Of a stretch of DNA of 64,000 nt, positions 1 to 7,963 are shown piece after piece. Position 1 is the stretch's first letter. Each line of letters starts with the position of its first letter. Made by a program: the position numbers and the translations under genes. Source of the DNA: Hyphomicrobiales bacterium. Lineage in GTDB: Bacteria; Pseudomonadota; Alphaproteobacteria; Rhizobiales; Rhizobiaceae. The notes below the pieces were generated by a model. It was not told the origin of the DNA and made no database searches. It saw only the letters and a program-made list of their open reading frames with translations. The stretch spans positions 248,001 to 312,000 of the forward strand of contig UCFC01000010.1 in assembly GCA_900471515.1 (NCBI GenBank), given 5' to 3'.

Positions 1-900
1 GTATCGGTCGAAGCCGCGCTGGCCTATATCACCTTCACCAATCAGTTGTGGTTTGCACATGCGGTTTTTGGCAGCGGCGAACCCTACTGGTCGCTGGGCT
101 TCGAGGTTCAGTATTACCTGTTTTTCGGGCTGTTCGCCTTTTCGCCGCGGCGCGCGAAAATACCGCTACTGTGCCTCTGGGCTGCGGTCGCCGGCCCGAA
201 GATCCTGATGTATATGCCGCTGTGGCTCATGGGATGGCTGACGATGAAATGCGTCATCGAACGCCCGCCGTTCGAGCGCCGCATCTCCATTGCCATGATC
301 ATCGCTTCGCTTGTGCTGTTCTTCAGCCTGAAACTCTTTTTCGACCGGGCGGCGACAAACATGTACGAAACCTGGTCGGCGTCGCAGGAAGCGATCAATT
401 TCGTATATTTCAATCTCATCGGCGTTGCGGTCGCCCTTCACCTCATTGGTGCGGCGTCGCTGCTATATCGGGCACGGCCGCTGTTCGAAAAGACAGGCCC
501 GGCGATCAGATGGATGGCAGGTGGAAGTTTCACACTCTATCTTGTCCACCAGCCTCTGATCCTGATGTTTGCGTCCTTCCTGCATCCGGTGGAGGAGCAT
601 GTCCCGATGGCGGCAGCCCTGCTGGTTGCCTGCTTCACACTTTGCTTCCTGCTGGCCGAAGTTGCCGAACGCCGAAAGAAGCTCTTCGCCAAACTTATCG
701 TAAGCCTGCTGCCGGCGCTGTCGCGAACGGACCAGAAAGTGCCTGCCAACATTGCTGCTGACGGTGCCCCCTCAGACGATACGGCGCCGGCGACCGCGCA
801 ACTCATTCGGGTTCTCGAGGAGATGCAGAACGCTCTCGATGGGGAGAAAAAAGCCGATGGCAGCCATGAGGCGCCGCGGGACCGCGTATCGCGCGCTTGA
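1..900 (+). CDS. Acyltransferase 3 family membrane protein, 3' part
   Basis: The reading frame is open from the first base, so the 5' end lies outside the window; 299 codons are visible. The protein is hydrophobic with several membrane segments, and an early stretch reading EPYWSLGFEVQYY is typical of the acyltransferase-3 family (OafA/NodX/ExoH type), in which an integral membrane enzyme O-acylates surface polysaccharides. The last 70 residues or so are hydrophilic and rich in Ala, Asp and Glu, a cytoplasmic tail. The catalytic N-terminal His region is not visible. A role in decorating an exported glycan fits the glycan locus that starts 1.7 kb downstream, but that link is inference. Confidence 0.75.
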   Translation, partial: VSVEAALAYITFTNQLWFAHAVFGSGEPYWSLGFEVQYYLFFGLFAFSPRRAKIPLLCLWAAVAGPKILMYMPLWLMGWLTMKCVIERPPFERRISIAMIIASLVLFFSLKLFFDRAATNMYETWSASQEAINFVYFNLIGVAVALHLIGAASLLYRARPLFEKTGPAIRWMAGGSFTLYLVHQPLILMFASFLHPVEEHVPMAAALLVACFTLCFLLAEVAERRKKLFAKLIVSLLPALSRTDQKVPANIAADGAPSDDTAPATAQLIRVLEEMQNALDGEKKADGSHEAPRDRVSRA

Positions 901-973
901 ATGACCGGATCTCCGACAGCTCGTCGGATCGGGCTGATCGAGCGTTCGCGCACTCGTTTTCCGATCTTCCGCC

Positions 974-1168
974 TCAGTGAACGCTCGGGAGCTTGACGGC
1001 CGAGGCAAAATCCTCCGCCACCAGTTCGCTGATTGCGATCAATGTTTCCTCGATCGTAAAACCGGAGGCGACAGCCGCATCGATCAGATCCTGCAGATCC
1101 GGTCCGATAGCCTCCCGGCAATCGTCGAGCCGATCATCGGAAACGGTCAGGCTACGCAATTCCTCCAT
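974..1168 (-). CDS. Small conserved-looking hypothetical protein, 64 aa
   Basis: A 64-residue acidic, probably all-helical protein beginning MEELRSLTVSDDRLDD. A purine-rich GGAAAGGGA lies about 5 bases before the ATG. It follows the short S21-like gene on the same strand by 68 bases and may be co-transcribed with it. I recognise no domain. The sequence looks coding (no low-complexity shadow pattern) but the function is unknown. Confidence 0.5.
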   Translation of the reverse strand: MEELRSLTVSDDRLDDCREAIGPDLQDLIDAAVASGFTIEETLIAISELVAEDFASAVKLPSVH

Positions 1169-1236
1169 GATGTCCCTTTCCAGAATAGAGGGCCAGAATA
1201 AGGAGCCGCCGGCAGATTGCGGCGACGCCTCGCTTA

Positions 1237-1350
1237 TCAGCGCGCCGACCCGCGGCGTCTTGCGACCGGCAGAAGCCCCTCGCGCTGCATCTTCTTCTTC
1301 AGTACACGAAGAGCCTGTTCAACGTTGTTGTCTCTGACGACGACCTGCAT
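1237..1350 (-). CDS. rpsU: Truncated ribosomal protein S21 paralogue, 37 aa
   Basis: Reading the minus strand from 1350 gives [20 protein letters not shown], then [17 protein letters not shown] and a stop. The first 25 residues are nearly the canonical N-terminus of alphaproteobacterial S21 (MQVLVRDNNVDQALRALKKK followed by MQREG). S21 is a small-subunit protein near the mRNA exit/anti-Shine-Dalgarno region and is normally about 65-80 residues in rhizobia. Here the central basic helices are absent and the chain passes directly to a short Arg-rich tail like an S21 C-terminus. An AAAGGAGACAAC Shine-Dalgarno precedes the ATG at good spacing, so it is probably translated. It could be a shortened functional paralogue or a decaying copy. 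Confidence 0.7.
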   Translation of the reverse strand: MQVVVRDNNVEQALRVLKKKMQREGLLPVARRRGSAR

Positions 1351-1788
1351 GTTGTCTCCTTTCGGATGATGGCGCTGAGCCCGCTCGCCTGGCAATCCAG
1401 CGGCATTCGCTCTGCGTGAAATAGCCTTGGATGCGACAATCAGAGGATTGCGCTTTGCTGCCGCGCATCAACGCGGGCTGAGTTCGCCAATGGTCTGCGC
1501 TTGCGAAAGTCTTGGCTGGACCGCGCATCCTCTCCTCACGCGGAGATTTGGTCGCTCTTTGGGTTCCTGCCCAGACGATAAGGGTGATGCCACCTAGGTA
1601 AGAACGGCCTCACGCTATTGCAAGACAGACCCGCCCTGCCTCAATGACGGGCCATTGGGAACCTTCCGAGATCGCGCAACAAGTCCCTTCGCAATGAGCG
1701 GGCATTCGCCCCGATATATCAAACCTTCGCTCTACCAGCATCCGGCGCAATCCGCGCGACTGGAAACATAGGAGCGATCATACGCCCG
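1351..1788. other. Intergenic, no gene recognised
   Basis: About 440 bases with only short overlapping frames and no convincing ribosome-binding site. It presumably contains the promoter of the S21-like gene, but I could not place -35/-10 boxes with confidence. Confidence 0.4.
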
Positions 1789-2085
1789 TCACGATTGCAC
1801 TCTGCCAGCCTTATGCGACCGGCGGAATGCGGTGATCCTGCACGTATAGAGTGCCGGCGAGACCTCTTCGTCCGCCCGGTCAGGAAAGAGTTGACGGCGC
1901 ATGCGATCGAGGGCCTCGGCCTCCTTGCGTGTTCTTGCCAGCAGATCGGTGGTGATATCGCCGTAGCGCGAGCCGTCCGCTGAAGCGACGCCGACAGTGC
2001 CGCCGCTCGACAGGAATTCGCAGAAGGATCGCACCGATCGAAGACGCGTGGTGATCTCGATATAGTAGCTATCGTGCCCGGCCAT
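1789..2085 (-). CDS. Hypothetical protein, 98 aa
   Basis: The likely start is the second of two in-frame ATGs (2085 rather than 2091), because the GGGAG Shine-Dalgarno is six bases before it and abuts the first. The protein begins MAGHDSYYIEITTRL, is soluble, and is fairly rich in Arg and Ser; the middle (TRKEAEALDRMRRQLFPD) looks like a helical, charged segment. No family recognised. The aromatic start and balanced composition argue for a real gene, but it is not tied to its neighbours. Confidence 0.45.
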   Translation of the reverse strand: MAGHDSYYIEITTRLRSVRSFCEFLSSGGTVGVASADGSRYGDITTDLLARTRKEAEALDRMRRQLFPDRADEEVSPALYTCRITAFRRSHKAGRVQS

Positions 2086-2097
2086 GCTCATCTCCCT

Positions 2098-2576
2098 TTA
2101 TTGCCAAGGTTAACGCGCACTGCGTCAATATGATGGCACCATCTGCGCTGCCGGGCGCCACGATGCCGAAAGTACAGTGGCATGACCGCAGCCGTCGGCC
2201 TTCTCAGCTGAAGCTGCAATCGCTCGCGAAGCGGTCGATTGTTCCGTGCGAGCGCCGGAGGTGCTGCCAGTGGCTATCGGCATCGATGATGACGATCTAC
2301 TTGCAGGCACCAGATCCCCAACGAGGCTGGCCTTCGTCGGGCTCGATGCCGCCGAGGGACGGTCGCCACTCATTCCATGTGCCGACATTCTGACCATGAG
2401 TGGTATGATCCATCCGTTCTGGTGTCACGGCAGGCAGGTGGCCCGAGGCGGGCTGCCGCAGAGCAGAATCTGACGAAACAGTGCCACGGGCCGACGACCA
2501 CGGGCATCCGGCCACAATCTGGGACCGGGTGTCACCGGCGGGGGCCGGGTCTTGCCGGCATCATACCCATGCTCCG
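2098..2576. other. Intergenic, no gene recognised
   Basis: About 480 bases between the upstream hypothetical gene and the 3' end of the flippase. Several frames stay open here on both strands, as expected for GC-rich DNA, but none has a ribosome-binding site or a recognisable protein pattern. Confidence 0.4.
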
Positions 2577-4088
2577 CTATCGCGCACCCGTCACGCGGTT
2601 AAGTTCCGCCATCAAGGCGCGACCGCTGGACCACGCGACGACAAGATAGGCAAGGCCTCCCACCGCGACTCCCATGAACAAATCCGCCAGGGGAAGGTGC
2701 AGGCTGCCGCCTGCCATATGGAGAGCCAGGCCGACAGCAGCGACCATGACACAAGCACCCAGCCCGGCGGGAAGGATCCTGCGCAGCAGGGTAGGCCAGC
2801 GGAAACCCGTACCGCGCTGCAGAAAGTAGAGAGACACCGCTGTCGTCAGTGCCGCAGCCACGACCTGCGCAACCGCGATATTGACGAGATCCGGACGGGT
2901 CCAACCGGCAATCGCAAGGCAGGCGAGGCTCGTTGCCGTAAACAGCATGTTCAGCCGCGGCAGAAGGGCAACCCGGCCGATGATGCTCAATACGGGCTCA
3001 TTGAGCATCTGGATGACGGCCATGCCGCGCGCGGCCGCCAGCAGGATGAGAACCGGCGCGGCTGCGAGCCATTGCGCACCGAGCAGCACGCTGACCAGTT
3101 GTTCCGATATGACGGCAAGTCCCATGAAGACGGGAAGAGCAGCAAAAGCGGTGGCCGCCATGATCAATCCCGTGAGCCGGCTTAACCCTTCCGCCCCGCC
3201 GCCCGTCTCGCCCTGCTGGCGGGAAAAGTAGCTCCAGGCCAGCATCCGAACAGGTTCGGATATCAGCTCCGTGACAGCCCCGACGATCCGGCTTGCCATT
3301 CTGTAGAGGCCCACTTCCGTTGCACCGATGAAGAATACGATCAGGAATTCCGCACCGTAGCTTTGGGCAAATTGCATGAGACGTGACGCCAGGAGCCGGG
3401 TGGAATAGGCAAGCGCCTCGCGCGCGGTGGCGAGCCTGAATTCGAAACGCGGAAGCCAGCGCGCAAAGCCCGTGCACATCAGGAGCGCGACAAGCACGAC
3501 ACAACAGCGTCCTGCCGCAAGGGCGACGATGCCCCAACCGAGCAACAGTCCCCCTGTCGTCACGAGAAGGCCCGAAAATTCCGAGGCCGCCTGATAGGTG
3601 GCAAGCTCGCGCAGACGCCGCCCCCTGACCAAGACACCGCTTTGGCAGATGATGAAGGTGCCCGGAACGATGGTCGCCATCAGCAGCAGGAGCGTGACGA
3701 AGATCGACCCCGTCGGCGCTAGCCAGACGAGGGAAACAGCAAGCCCAAGCAGGCCGAGAATGGTGAAGGCCAGGCCACTTGCAAGCGCGCAATAAAGAAC
3801 AGTTGCAGGCAATTCCCTATCGTGCGGTGCAGCAATCAGATATTCGCTCCACCCGGCCTCAGCAATCTTTGATTGCAGCAACACAGTCGACGAGACCATG
3901 GCAAAAACGCCGACCTCAGCCGGCGAGAGCACCCGGGCTGCGACCAGCAACGTGCCGATACCGCAGAGCTGACTGACCAGACGAGCGCCCGAAACCCATA
4001 GAGCGTCCCGCGACGTAGAGGCGCCACGCGACCCCTGACTTTCCTCTTCGCCAGACAATTGAGCTGATACCATACTAGATGTGCCCAT
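2577..4088 (-). CDS. Polysaccharide flippase (Wzx/MOP superfamily)
   Basis: About 503 residues with roughly 12-14 hydrophobic segments. The N-terminal part (DALWVSGARLVSQLCGIGTL, then AARVLSPAEVGVFAM) is the typical oligosaccharide-flippase opening, in which a lipid-linked sugar unit is moved across the inner membrane. The longer frame starts at 4139, but the ATG at 4088 (MGTSSMVSAQLS) is more likely because the extra residues are not family-like. It is transcribed away from the nucleotidyltransferase/glycosyltransferase set across an AT-rich 243-base gap, suggesting the two transcripts serve one glycan. The cargo cannot be told from sequence. Confidence 0.85.
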   Translation of the reverse strand: MGTSSMVSAQLSGEEESQGSRGASTSRDALWVSGARLVSQLCGIGTLLVAARVLSPAEVGVFAMVSSTVLLQSKIAEAGWSEYLIAAPHDRELPATVLYCALASGLAFTILGLLGLAVSLVWLAPTGSIFVTLLLLMATIVPGTFIICQSGVLVRGRRLRELATYQAASEFSGLLVTTGGLLLGWGIVALAAGRCCVVLVALLMCTGFARWLPRFEFRLATAREALAYSTRLLASRLMQFAQSYGAEFLIVFFIGATEVGLYRMASRIVGAVTELISEPVRMLAWSYFSRQQGETGGGAEGLSRLTGLIMAATAFAALPVFMGLAVISEQLVSVLLGAQWLAAAPVLILLAAARGMAVIQMLNEPVLSIIGRVALLPRLNMLFTATSLACLAIAGWTRPDLVNIAVAQVVAAALTTAVSLYFLQRGTGFRWPTLLRRILPAGLGACVMVAAVGLALHMAGGSLHLPLADLFMGVAVGGLAYLVVAWSSGRALMAELNRVTGAR

Positions 4089-4331
4089 CGTCACATGTTT
4101 CTTCGAGTTTATCCGGATGTCATCTTGGCATTTTTGCACGTAATGTATGTGTTACCAAAGTAACAACTTTGATGTATATTTGATATTGACGATTTATACT
4201 CACATCTTCATAGTTAATATGAAATTACAATCATGCATATGAAGTTTGGTCGGCGGATGCATGGATTCCATCCGGCTATTTGCGACAACACAAAATCGTT
4301 TGTTGGCCGATTGGGCCGGAGGGTCATAGTG
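4089..4331. promoter_or_regulatory. AT-rich divergent promoter region with overlapping inverted repeats
   Basis: This gap is strikingly AT-rich compared with the surrounding coding DNA and separates the leftward flippase from the rightward glycan operon. Two inverted repeats overlap: GTTAC-CAAA-GTAAC (4151-4164) and AAAGT-AACA-ACTTT (4157-4170). A possible rightward promoter is TTACCA (4152-4157), a 17-base spacer and TATATT (4175-4180), so the repeats would cover the -35 box. Low AT-type matches are easy to find in such DNA, so the promoter is tentative. Confidence 0.35.
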
Positions 4332-5003
4332 ATGAAGATACTCGCACATCGTGGCTGGTGGCTTGCCCCCCATGAGCGGAACACTTTAGGCGCATTCGAC
4401 AAGGCATTTGCGTCAGGGCATGGCGTTGAAATGGACGTTCGCGACCTGAATGGCGAACTCGTAATTTCGCACGATCCGCCCACAACCGGAGCGTTGCCAC
4501 TTGCGCGTGTTCTTGAATGCTATGCAGCAAAAGGTGCCCCCGGGCTGCTCGCCATCAACATCAAGGCGGACGGTCTCTGCCCTGCCCTGGTGCCGATGCT
4601 GAACCAGTATGGGGTCACGAGGCGCTCCTTCGTGTTCGACGCATCGGTTCCCGATCTCAGGCCCTATCTCGATAGCGATGTGCCGGTCTTCACGCGCTAC
4701 AGCGAAGTCGAGCTCTACCCATCCTTCTACGAGCGCTGCGAGGGCGTATGGGTGGATTCCTTCACTGAGAAGCCGGCTTCGATCGAACGTGCCATCGACG
4801 ACCTGAGGCGCGGCAAATATGTCGCGATGGTTTCGCCGGAATTGCACAAGCGCCCGCATGAGGCGGTCTGGGCCGCCTGGTCTGCCGCATTGCGGCAGGC
4901 TGCCAAGAGCGGCCTTCCGTTCGAGCGGCTGATGATTTGTACCGATCTGCCCGATGCGGCGGAGCAGAGCTTTGCCTGGATGGTCGAGGAGGAAGTCACA
5001 TGA
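4332..5003 (+). CDS. GDPD-like phosphodiesterase of a glycan operon
   Basis: The ATG at 4332 (MKILAHRGWWL) has GGAGGG eight bases upstream and puts the family motif at the very start, so the 33 codons of the longer frame are dropped. Motifs of the glycerophosphodiester phosphodiesterase TIM barrel are visible: HRG near residue 6, a modified PENT box (PHERNT), the metal-ligand stretch VEMDVR, and SHDPP with the catalytic-type His. At 223 residues it is a short member. No signal peptide is seen, so it should act in the cytoplasm. Its stop overlaps the next start (ATGA), meaning translational coupling with the HAD gene. The context suggests handling of a phosphodiester sugar precursor rather than phospholipid turnover, which is inference. 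Confidence 0.75.
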   Translation: MKILAHRGWWLAPHERNTLGAFDKAFASGHGVEMDVRDLNGELVISHDPPTTGALPLARVLECYAAKGAPGLLAINIKADGLCPALVPMLNQYGVTRRSFVFDASVPDLRPYLDSDVPVFTRYSEVELYPSFYERCEGVWVDSFTEKPASIERAIDDLRRGKYVAMVSPELHKRPHEAVWAAWSAALRQAAKSGLPFERLMICTDLPDAAEQSFAWMVEEEVT

Positions 5004-5629
5004 TCCGTGCTGTTTTGTTCGACATGGATGGCGTACTGATCGATGCCAAGGAATGGCATTATGAAGCACTGAACCGGGCGCTCGATCTTTTCGGCATGCC
5101 GATCGACCGCCAGGCGCACCTGGCCACGTTCGATGGCCTGCCGACCCGCCGCAAGCTGGAGATCCTCTCCCGTACCAATGGCCTGCCTAAGGGGCTCAAC
5201 GAGCTGATCCACGAACTGAAGCAGGACTATACGATGGAGCTGATCTATACCCGCTGCAAGCCGGTGTTTGCCCATCAATATGCGCTGAGCCGCCTGAAGC
5301 ACGATGGCTACAAGATCGCCGTCTGCTCGAACTCGATCCGCGTCACCATCGAGTCCATGATGCGGCGCGCCGGATTGATGGAATATATTGACCTCATCGT
5401 CTCCAACGAGGATGTCACCCGCGCCAAGCCGGATCCCGAAATGTACGTGACGACGATGGAGCGCTTCGGCCTCAGACCGGATGAGTGCCTGATCCTCGAG
5501 GACAATGAATATGGCCTGAAGGCCGCGCGCGACAGCGGCGCTTACGTCATGCAGATCGGAACACCGGCCGATGTCGTCTACGGCCGGATCGTGTCGGAGA
5601 TCAAGCGCGTATCGGAGGTAATGGCATGA
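5000..5629 (+). CDS. HAD-superfamily phosphatase (beta-phosphoglucomutase-like)
   Basis: 209 residues. The N-terminal FDMDGVLIDAKEWH supplies the catalytic DxD nucleophile/acid pair of HAD phosphatases, followed by an alpha-helical cap. Motif II (CSNS), motif III Lys (RAKPDPEMY) and motif IV (ILEDNEYGLKAA) are all present, so it should be active. The cap and DGV/ID pattern resemble beta-phosphoglucomutase and sugar-phosphate phosphatases. It overlaps both neighbours by ATGA junctions and so forms a translationally coupled block with the GDPD-like gene and the tandem nucleotidyltransferase. Dephosphorylation of an activated-sugar intermediate is the likely job, unproven. Confidence 0.85.
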   Translation: MIRAVLFDMDGVLIDAKEWHYEALNRALDLFGMPIDRQAHLATFDGLPTRRKLEILSRTNGLPKGLNELIHELKQDYTMELIYTRCKPVFAHQYALSRLKHDGYKIAVCSNSIRVTIESMMRRAGLMEYIDLIVSNEDVTRAKPDPEMYVTTMERFGLRPDECLILEDNEYGLKAARDSGAYVMQIGTPADVVYGRIVSEIKRVSEVMA

Positions 5630-7119
5630 TCGTCCTGTTCCCCACCACGGGCACGAGCCCGCATTTCAGCCCGGAAGACTACGCCTATCCGCGCCCGCTC
5701 ATCGAAGTGGCCGGAAAGCCGATGATCCTGTGGGCCATCGAAAACATGAAATCGCTCGGCGGCGATACGCGTTTCCTCTTCCTCGTCGACCAGCAGGATG
5801 CCGTCAAATATTCCTACGAGAGGATCTTCGACCTCAGCACCAACGGCCGCTCAGAGGTGGTCATGCTGAAAGGCCCGACGGCCGGCGCGCTCTGCACCTG
5901 CCTGATGGCGGTCGACAGGATCGATCCCACCGAACCGCTCGTCATCGCCAATAGCGACCAGATTATCGACACCCGTCTTGCATCCGTGATTGCGGAATTC
6001 GAGGCAGCCAAGGCGGATGCCGGCGTCATCACCTTCGAAACGATCCACCCGCGCTGGTCCTATGTGACGCTTGGCGACGACGGTCTCGTCAACCGCACGT
6101 CCGAGAAGGATGTGATCAGCAACAAGGCGATCGCCGGGTTCTACTACTTCCGCGAGGCCCAGATCTTCTTCAAGGCCGCGACCGCTGCCTTGCGGCACGG
6201 GGTGACGGTGGACAATCGCTACTATGTCAGCGCGTCGCTCAACGAGGTGATCCTGGATGGCGGCCGGGTCGTTTCCGCAGGCATTCCGGCAGACCGCTAC
6301 CACAGCTTCTACAACCCGAAAATGATTGAGAATTTCGAGGTGAACGGGGTCCGCCGCCTGTCCTCCGCACAGGCCGCACGACCCGTGCAGCTCGTGGTGC
6401 CGGCCGCCGGCAGAGGCAGCCGCTTCGCCAAGGTCGGCTTCGCCCGTCCGAAACCTTTCATCGACGTGCTTGGCCGGCCGATGATTCAACATGTACTGGA
6501 AAACACCCTGCCACCCGGCGGCCAGCCGACGGTCCTGCTGCTGCGCGAACATCTGGACAGCCAGGCGGACGCGGTGGCCGAACTTCGCTCGCAGGGCGTC
6601 GGCATCGTCTCGGTCGACCAGCTGACCGAGGGCACCGCCTGCACCGTTCTGCTGGCGCGCCAGCACCTCGACGAGGAGGCGCCTCTTCTCATCGCCAATT
6701 CCGACCAGGTCGTGGACATGCATATCGTCGATTTCATCGACGACTGCATGTCGCGCGATCTCGACGGGTCGATCCTCGTTTTCCGAGATCCGAAGCGCGA
6801 TCCGAAATGGTCCTTTGCCGAAACCGATGCGGCAGGCTTTGTGCTCAGGGTTGCCGAAAAGCAGCCGATTTCAGAGCTTGCCACTGTCGGCATCTACTTC
6901 TTCCGCCGCGCCGGCGATTTCATGAAGGGCGCGCTCGACATGATGGTGCACAACGACCGCACCAACAACGAGTTCTATGTCTGCCCGGCCTATAATTACG
7001 CCATCCGCAATGGTGCGCGTATCGGGGTTTACGAGATCGACGTCAGAAACATGCACGGGCTTGGCACGCCCGAGGATCTGGCCGAGTATCTGCAGGGCCG
7101 CGAGCCTGCCTATGCATGA
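5626..7119 (+). CDS. Tandem two-domain sugar-nucleotidyltransferase
   Basis: 497 residues made of two paralogous nucleotidyltransferase (GT-A/Rossmann) domains, roughly 1-245 and 254-497. Domain 2 has the canonical NTP loop PAAGRGSRFAKVGFARPKPF (259-278) and IANSDQ (357-362). Domain 1 has a changed loop (PTTGTSPHFSPEDYAYPRPL, 6-25) without the G-x-G-x-R signature, though it keeps IANSDQ (108-113) and the following fold pattern (P-R/K-WSY/F motifs align). Single-domain enzymes are usually 230-300 residues, so this is an internal duplication and fusion. Domain 1 may be regulatory, or may use another substrate. The gene starts within the HAD stop codon and its end overlaps the next gene by 8 bases. 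Confidence 0.85.
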   Translation: MIVLFPTTGTSPHFSPEDYAYPRPLIEVAGKPMILWAIENMKSLGGDTRFLFLVDQQDAVKYSYERIFDLSTNGRSEVVMLKGPTAGALCTCLMAVDRIDPTEPLVIANSDQIIDTRLASVIAEFEAAKADAGVITFETIHPRWSYVTLGDDGLVNRTSEKDVISNKAIAGFYYFREAQIFFKAATAALRHGVTVDNRYYVSASLNEVILDGGRVVSAGIPADRYHSFYNPKMIENFEVNGVRRLSSAQAARPVQLVVPAAGRGSRFAKVGFARPKPFIDVLGRPMIQHVLENTLPPGGQPTVLLLREHLDSQADAVAELRSQGVGIVSVDQLTEGTACTVLLARQHLDEEAPLLIANSDQVVDMHIVDFIDDCMSRDLDGSILVFRDPKRDPKWSFAETDAAGFVLRVAEKQPISELATVGIYFFRRAGDFMKGALDMMVHNDRTNNEFYVCPAYNYAIRNGARIGVYEIDVRNMHGLGTPEDLAEYLQGREPAYA

Positions 7120-7855
7120 CATCGAAACCAGCCCGGAGGCGAGAGCGCCGCTGAATATCATCATTCCCATGGCCGGGAATGATTTTGAGCGGCCCGACGG
7201 CTTGGTGAAGGCGCAAATGCCGGTTGGAAAGACGACCTTGCTCGGCGCCACGCTGGAGACGCGTCCCTGGTGGAGCGATGCGGCCGTGCCTGTTTTTGTC
7301 CTGCGGGACAGGCCCGTATCACGGCGCTACGCACGCGAGACGTTGCTGGCGCGTTATCCGACGGCCCGAACCGTCTTTCTGTCCGAGACGAGTGGCGGCG
7401 CTGCCTGGAGCGCTGCGGCCGGTACGGCGCTCGTCGCGTTTCCGGATGCGCCCGTTATCGTCGATCTCTGCGACATCATATTCGACAGCGATGCGGATAT
7501 TGCCGCAATCTTTGCCGCCGACCCCGATCTCGGCGGCCTTGCGCTCACATTCGGCTCCCGCCATCCGCAATACAGCTATATCAGGCTTGGAGACGACGGC
7601 CGGATGCTGGAGGCAAGGGAGAAGCTTGTCATTTCCGACAACGCATCGGCGGGCGTCTATGCTTTCCGTAGCGTCGCCGTCTTTCATCTGGCCCTGGCCC
7701 ACAGCCTGCAGAACCGGGCGAGCCTCTCGCACAATGGACTGCTTTTTGTCTGCCCCATGCTGAACGGCGTGGTCGCACACGGTTTCGATGTCCGCACGCT
7801 GCCGGCGCGGGACGTGTTCGATGTCAAGATTGCGGATGTGCCCCTTGCGGGGTGA
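7112..7855 (+). CDS. Diverged nucleotidyltransferase-like protein
   Basis: 247 residues. The start at 7112 (MHDIETS) lies inside the end of the tandem nucleotidyltransferase gene. The chain follows the same plan as its neighbour's domains: a first beta strand LNIIIPMAGN, HPQYSYIRLGDDGRML (compare HPRWSYVTLGDDG in the tandem protein), a GVYAFRS strand and a C-terminal CPMLNGVVAHG (compare CPAYNYAIRNG). The G-x-G-x-R loop is replaced by MAGNDFERPDG, and IANSDQ by VDLCDIIFDSD, so the standard NTP-binding residues are largely absent although an acidic metal-binding candidate remains. It may be a partner or pseudoenzyme of the tandem protein. This alignment was made by eye. Confidence 0.7.
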   Translation: MHDIETSPEARAPLNIIIPMAGNDFERPDGLVKAQMPVGKTTLLGATLETRPWWSDAAVPVFVLRDRPVSRRYARETLLARYPTARTVFLSETSGGAAWSAAAGTALVAFPDAPVIVDLCDIIFDSDADIAAIFAADPDLGGLALTFGSRHPQYSYIRLGDDGRMLEAREKLVISDNASAGVYAFRSVAVFHLALAHSLQNRASLSHNGLLFVCPMLNGVVAHGFDVRTLPARDVFDVKIADVPLAG

Positions 7856-7963
7856 AGGAGATACTGGCGCCATTCTGTTTCGACAGAGGCATGCAGAGCG
7901 TTGCCGACGATCCCCGGACACATGTTCGCAGGATCAGGAGACCTAGCAAAACGGGAGTTTACC

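Noticed and set aside
2125..2473. Several 70-90 residue frames on both strands
   Set aside because: Mutually overlapping, no ribosome-binding site, Ser/Ala/Arg-rich; left as noncoding.
2481..3185. 234-residue plus-strand ORF
   Set aside because: Very rich in His, Gln, Arg and Asp, antisense to the flippase gene.
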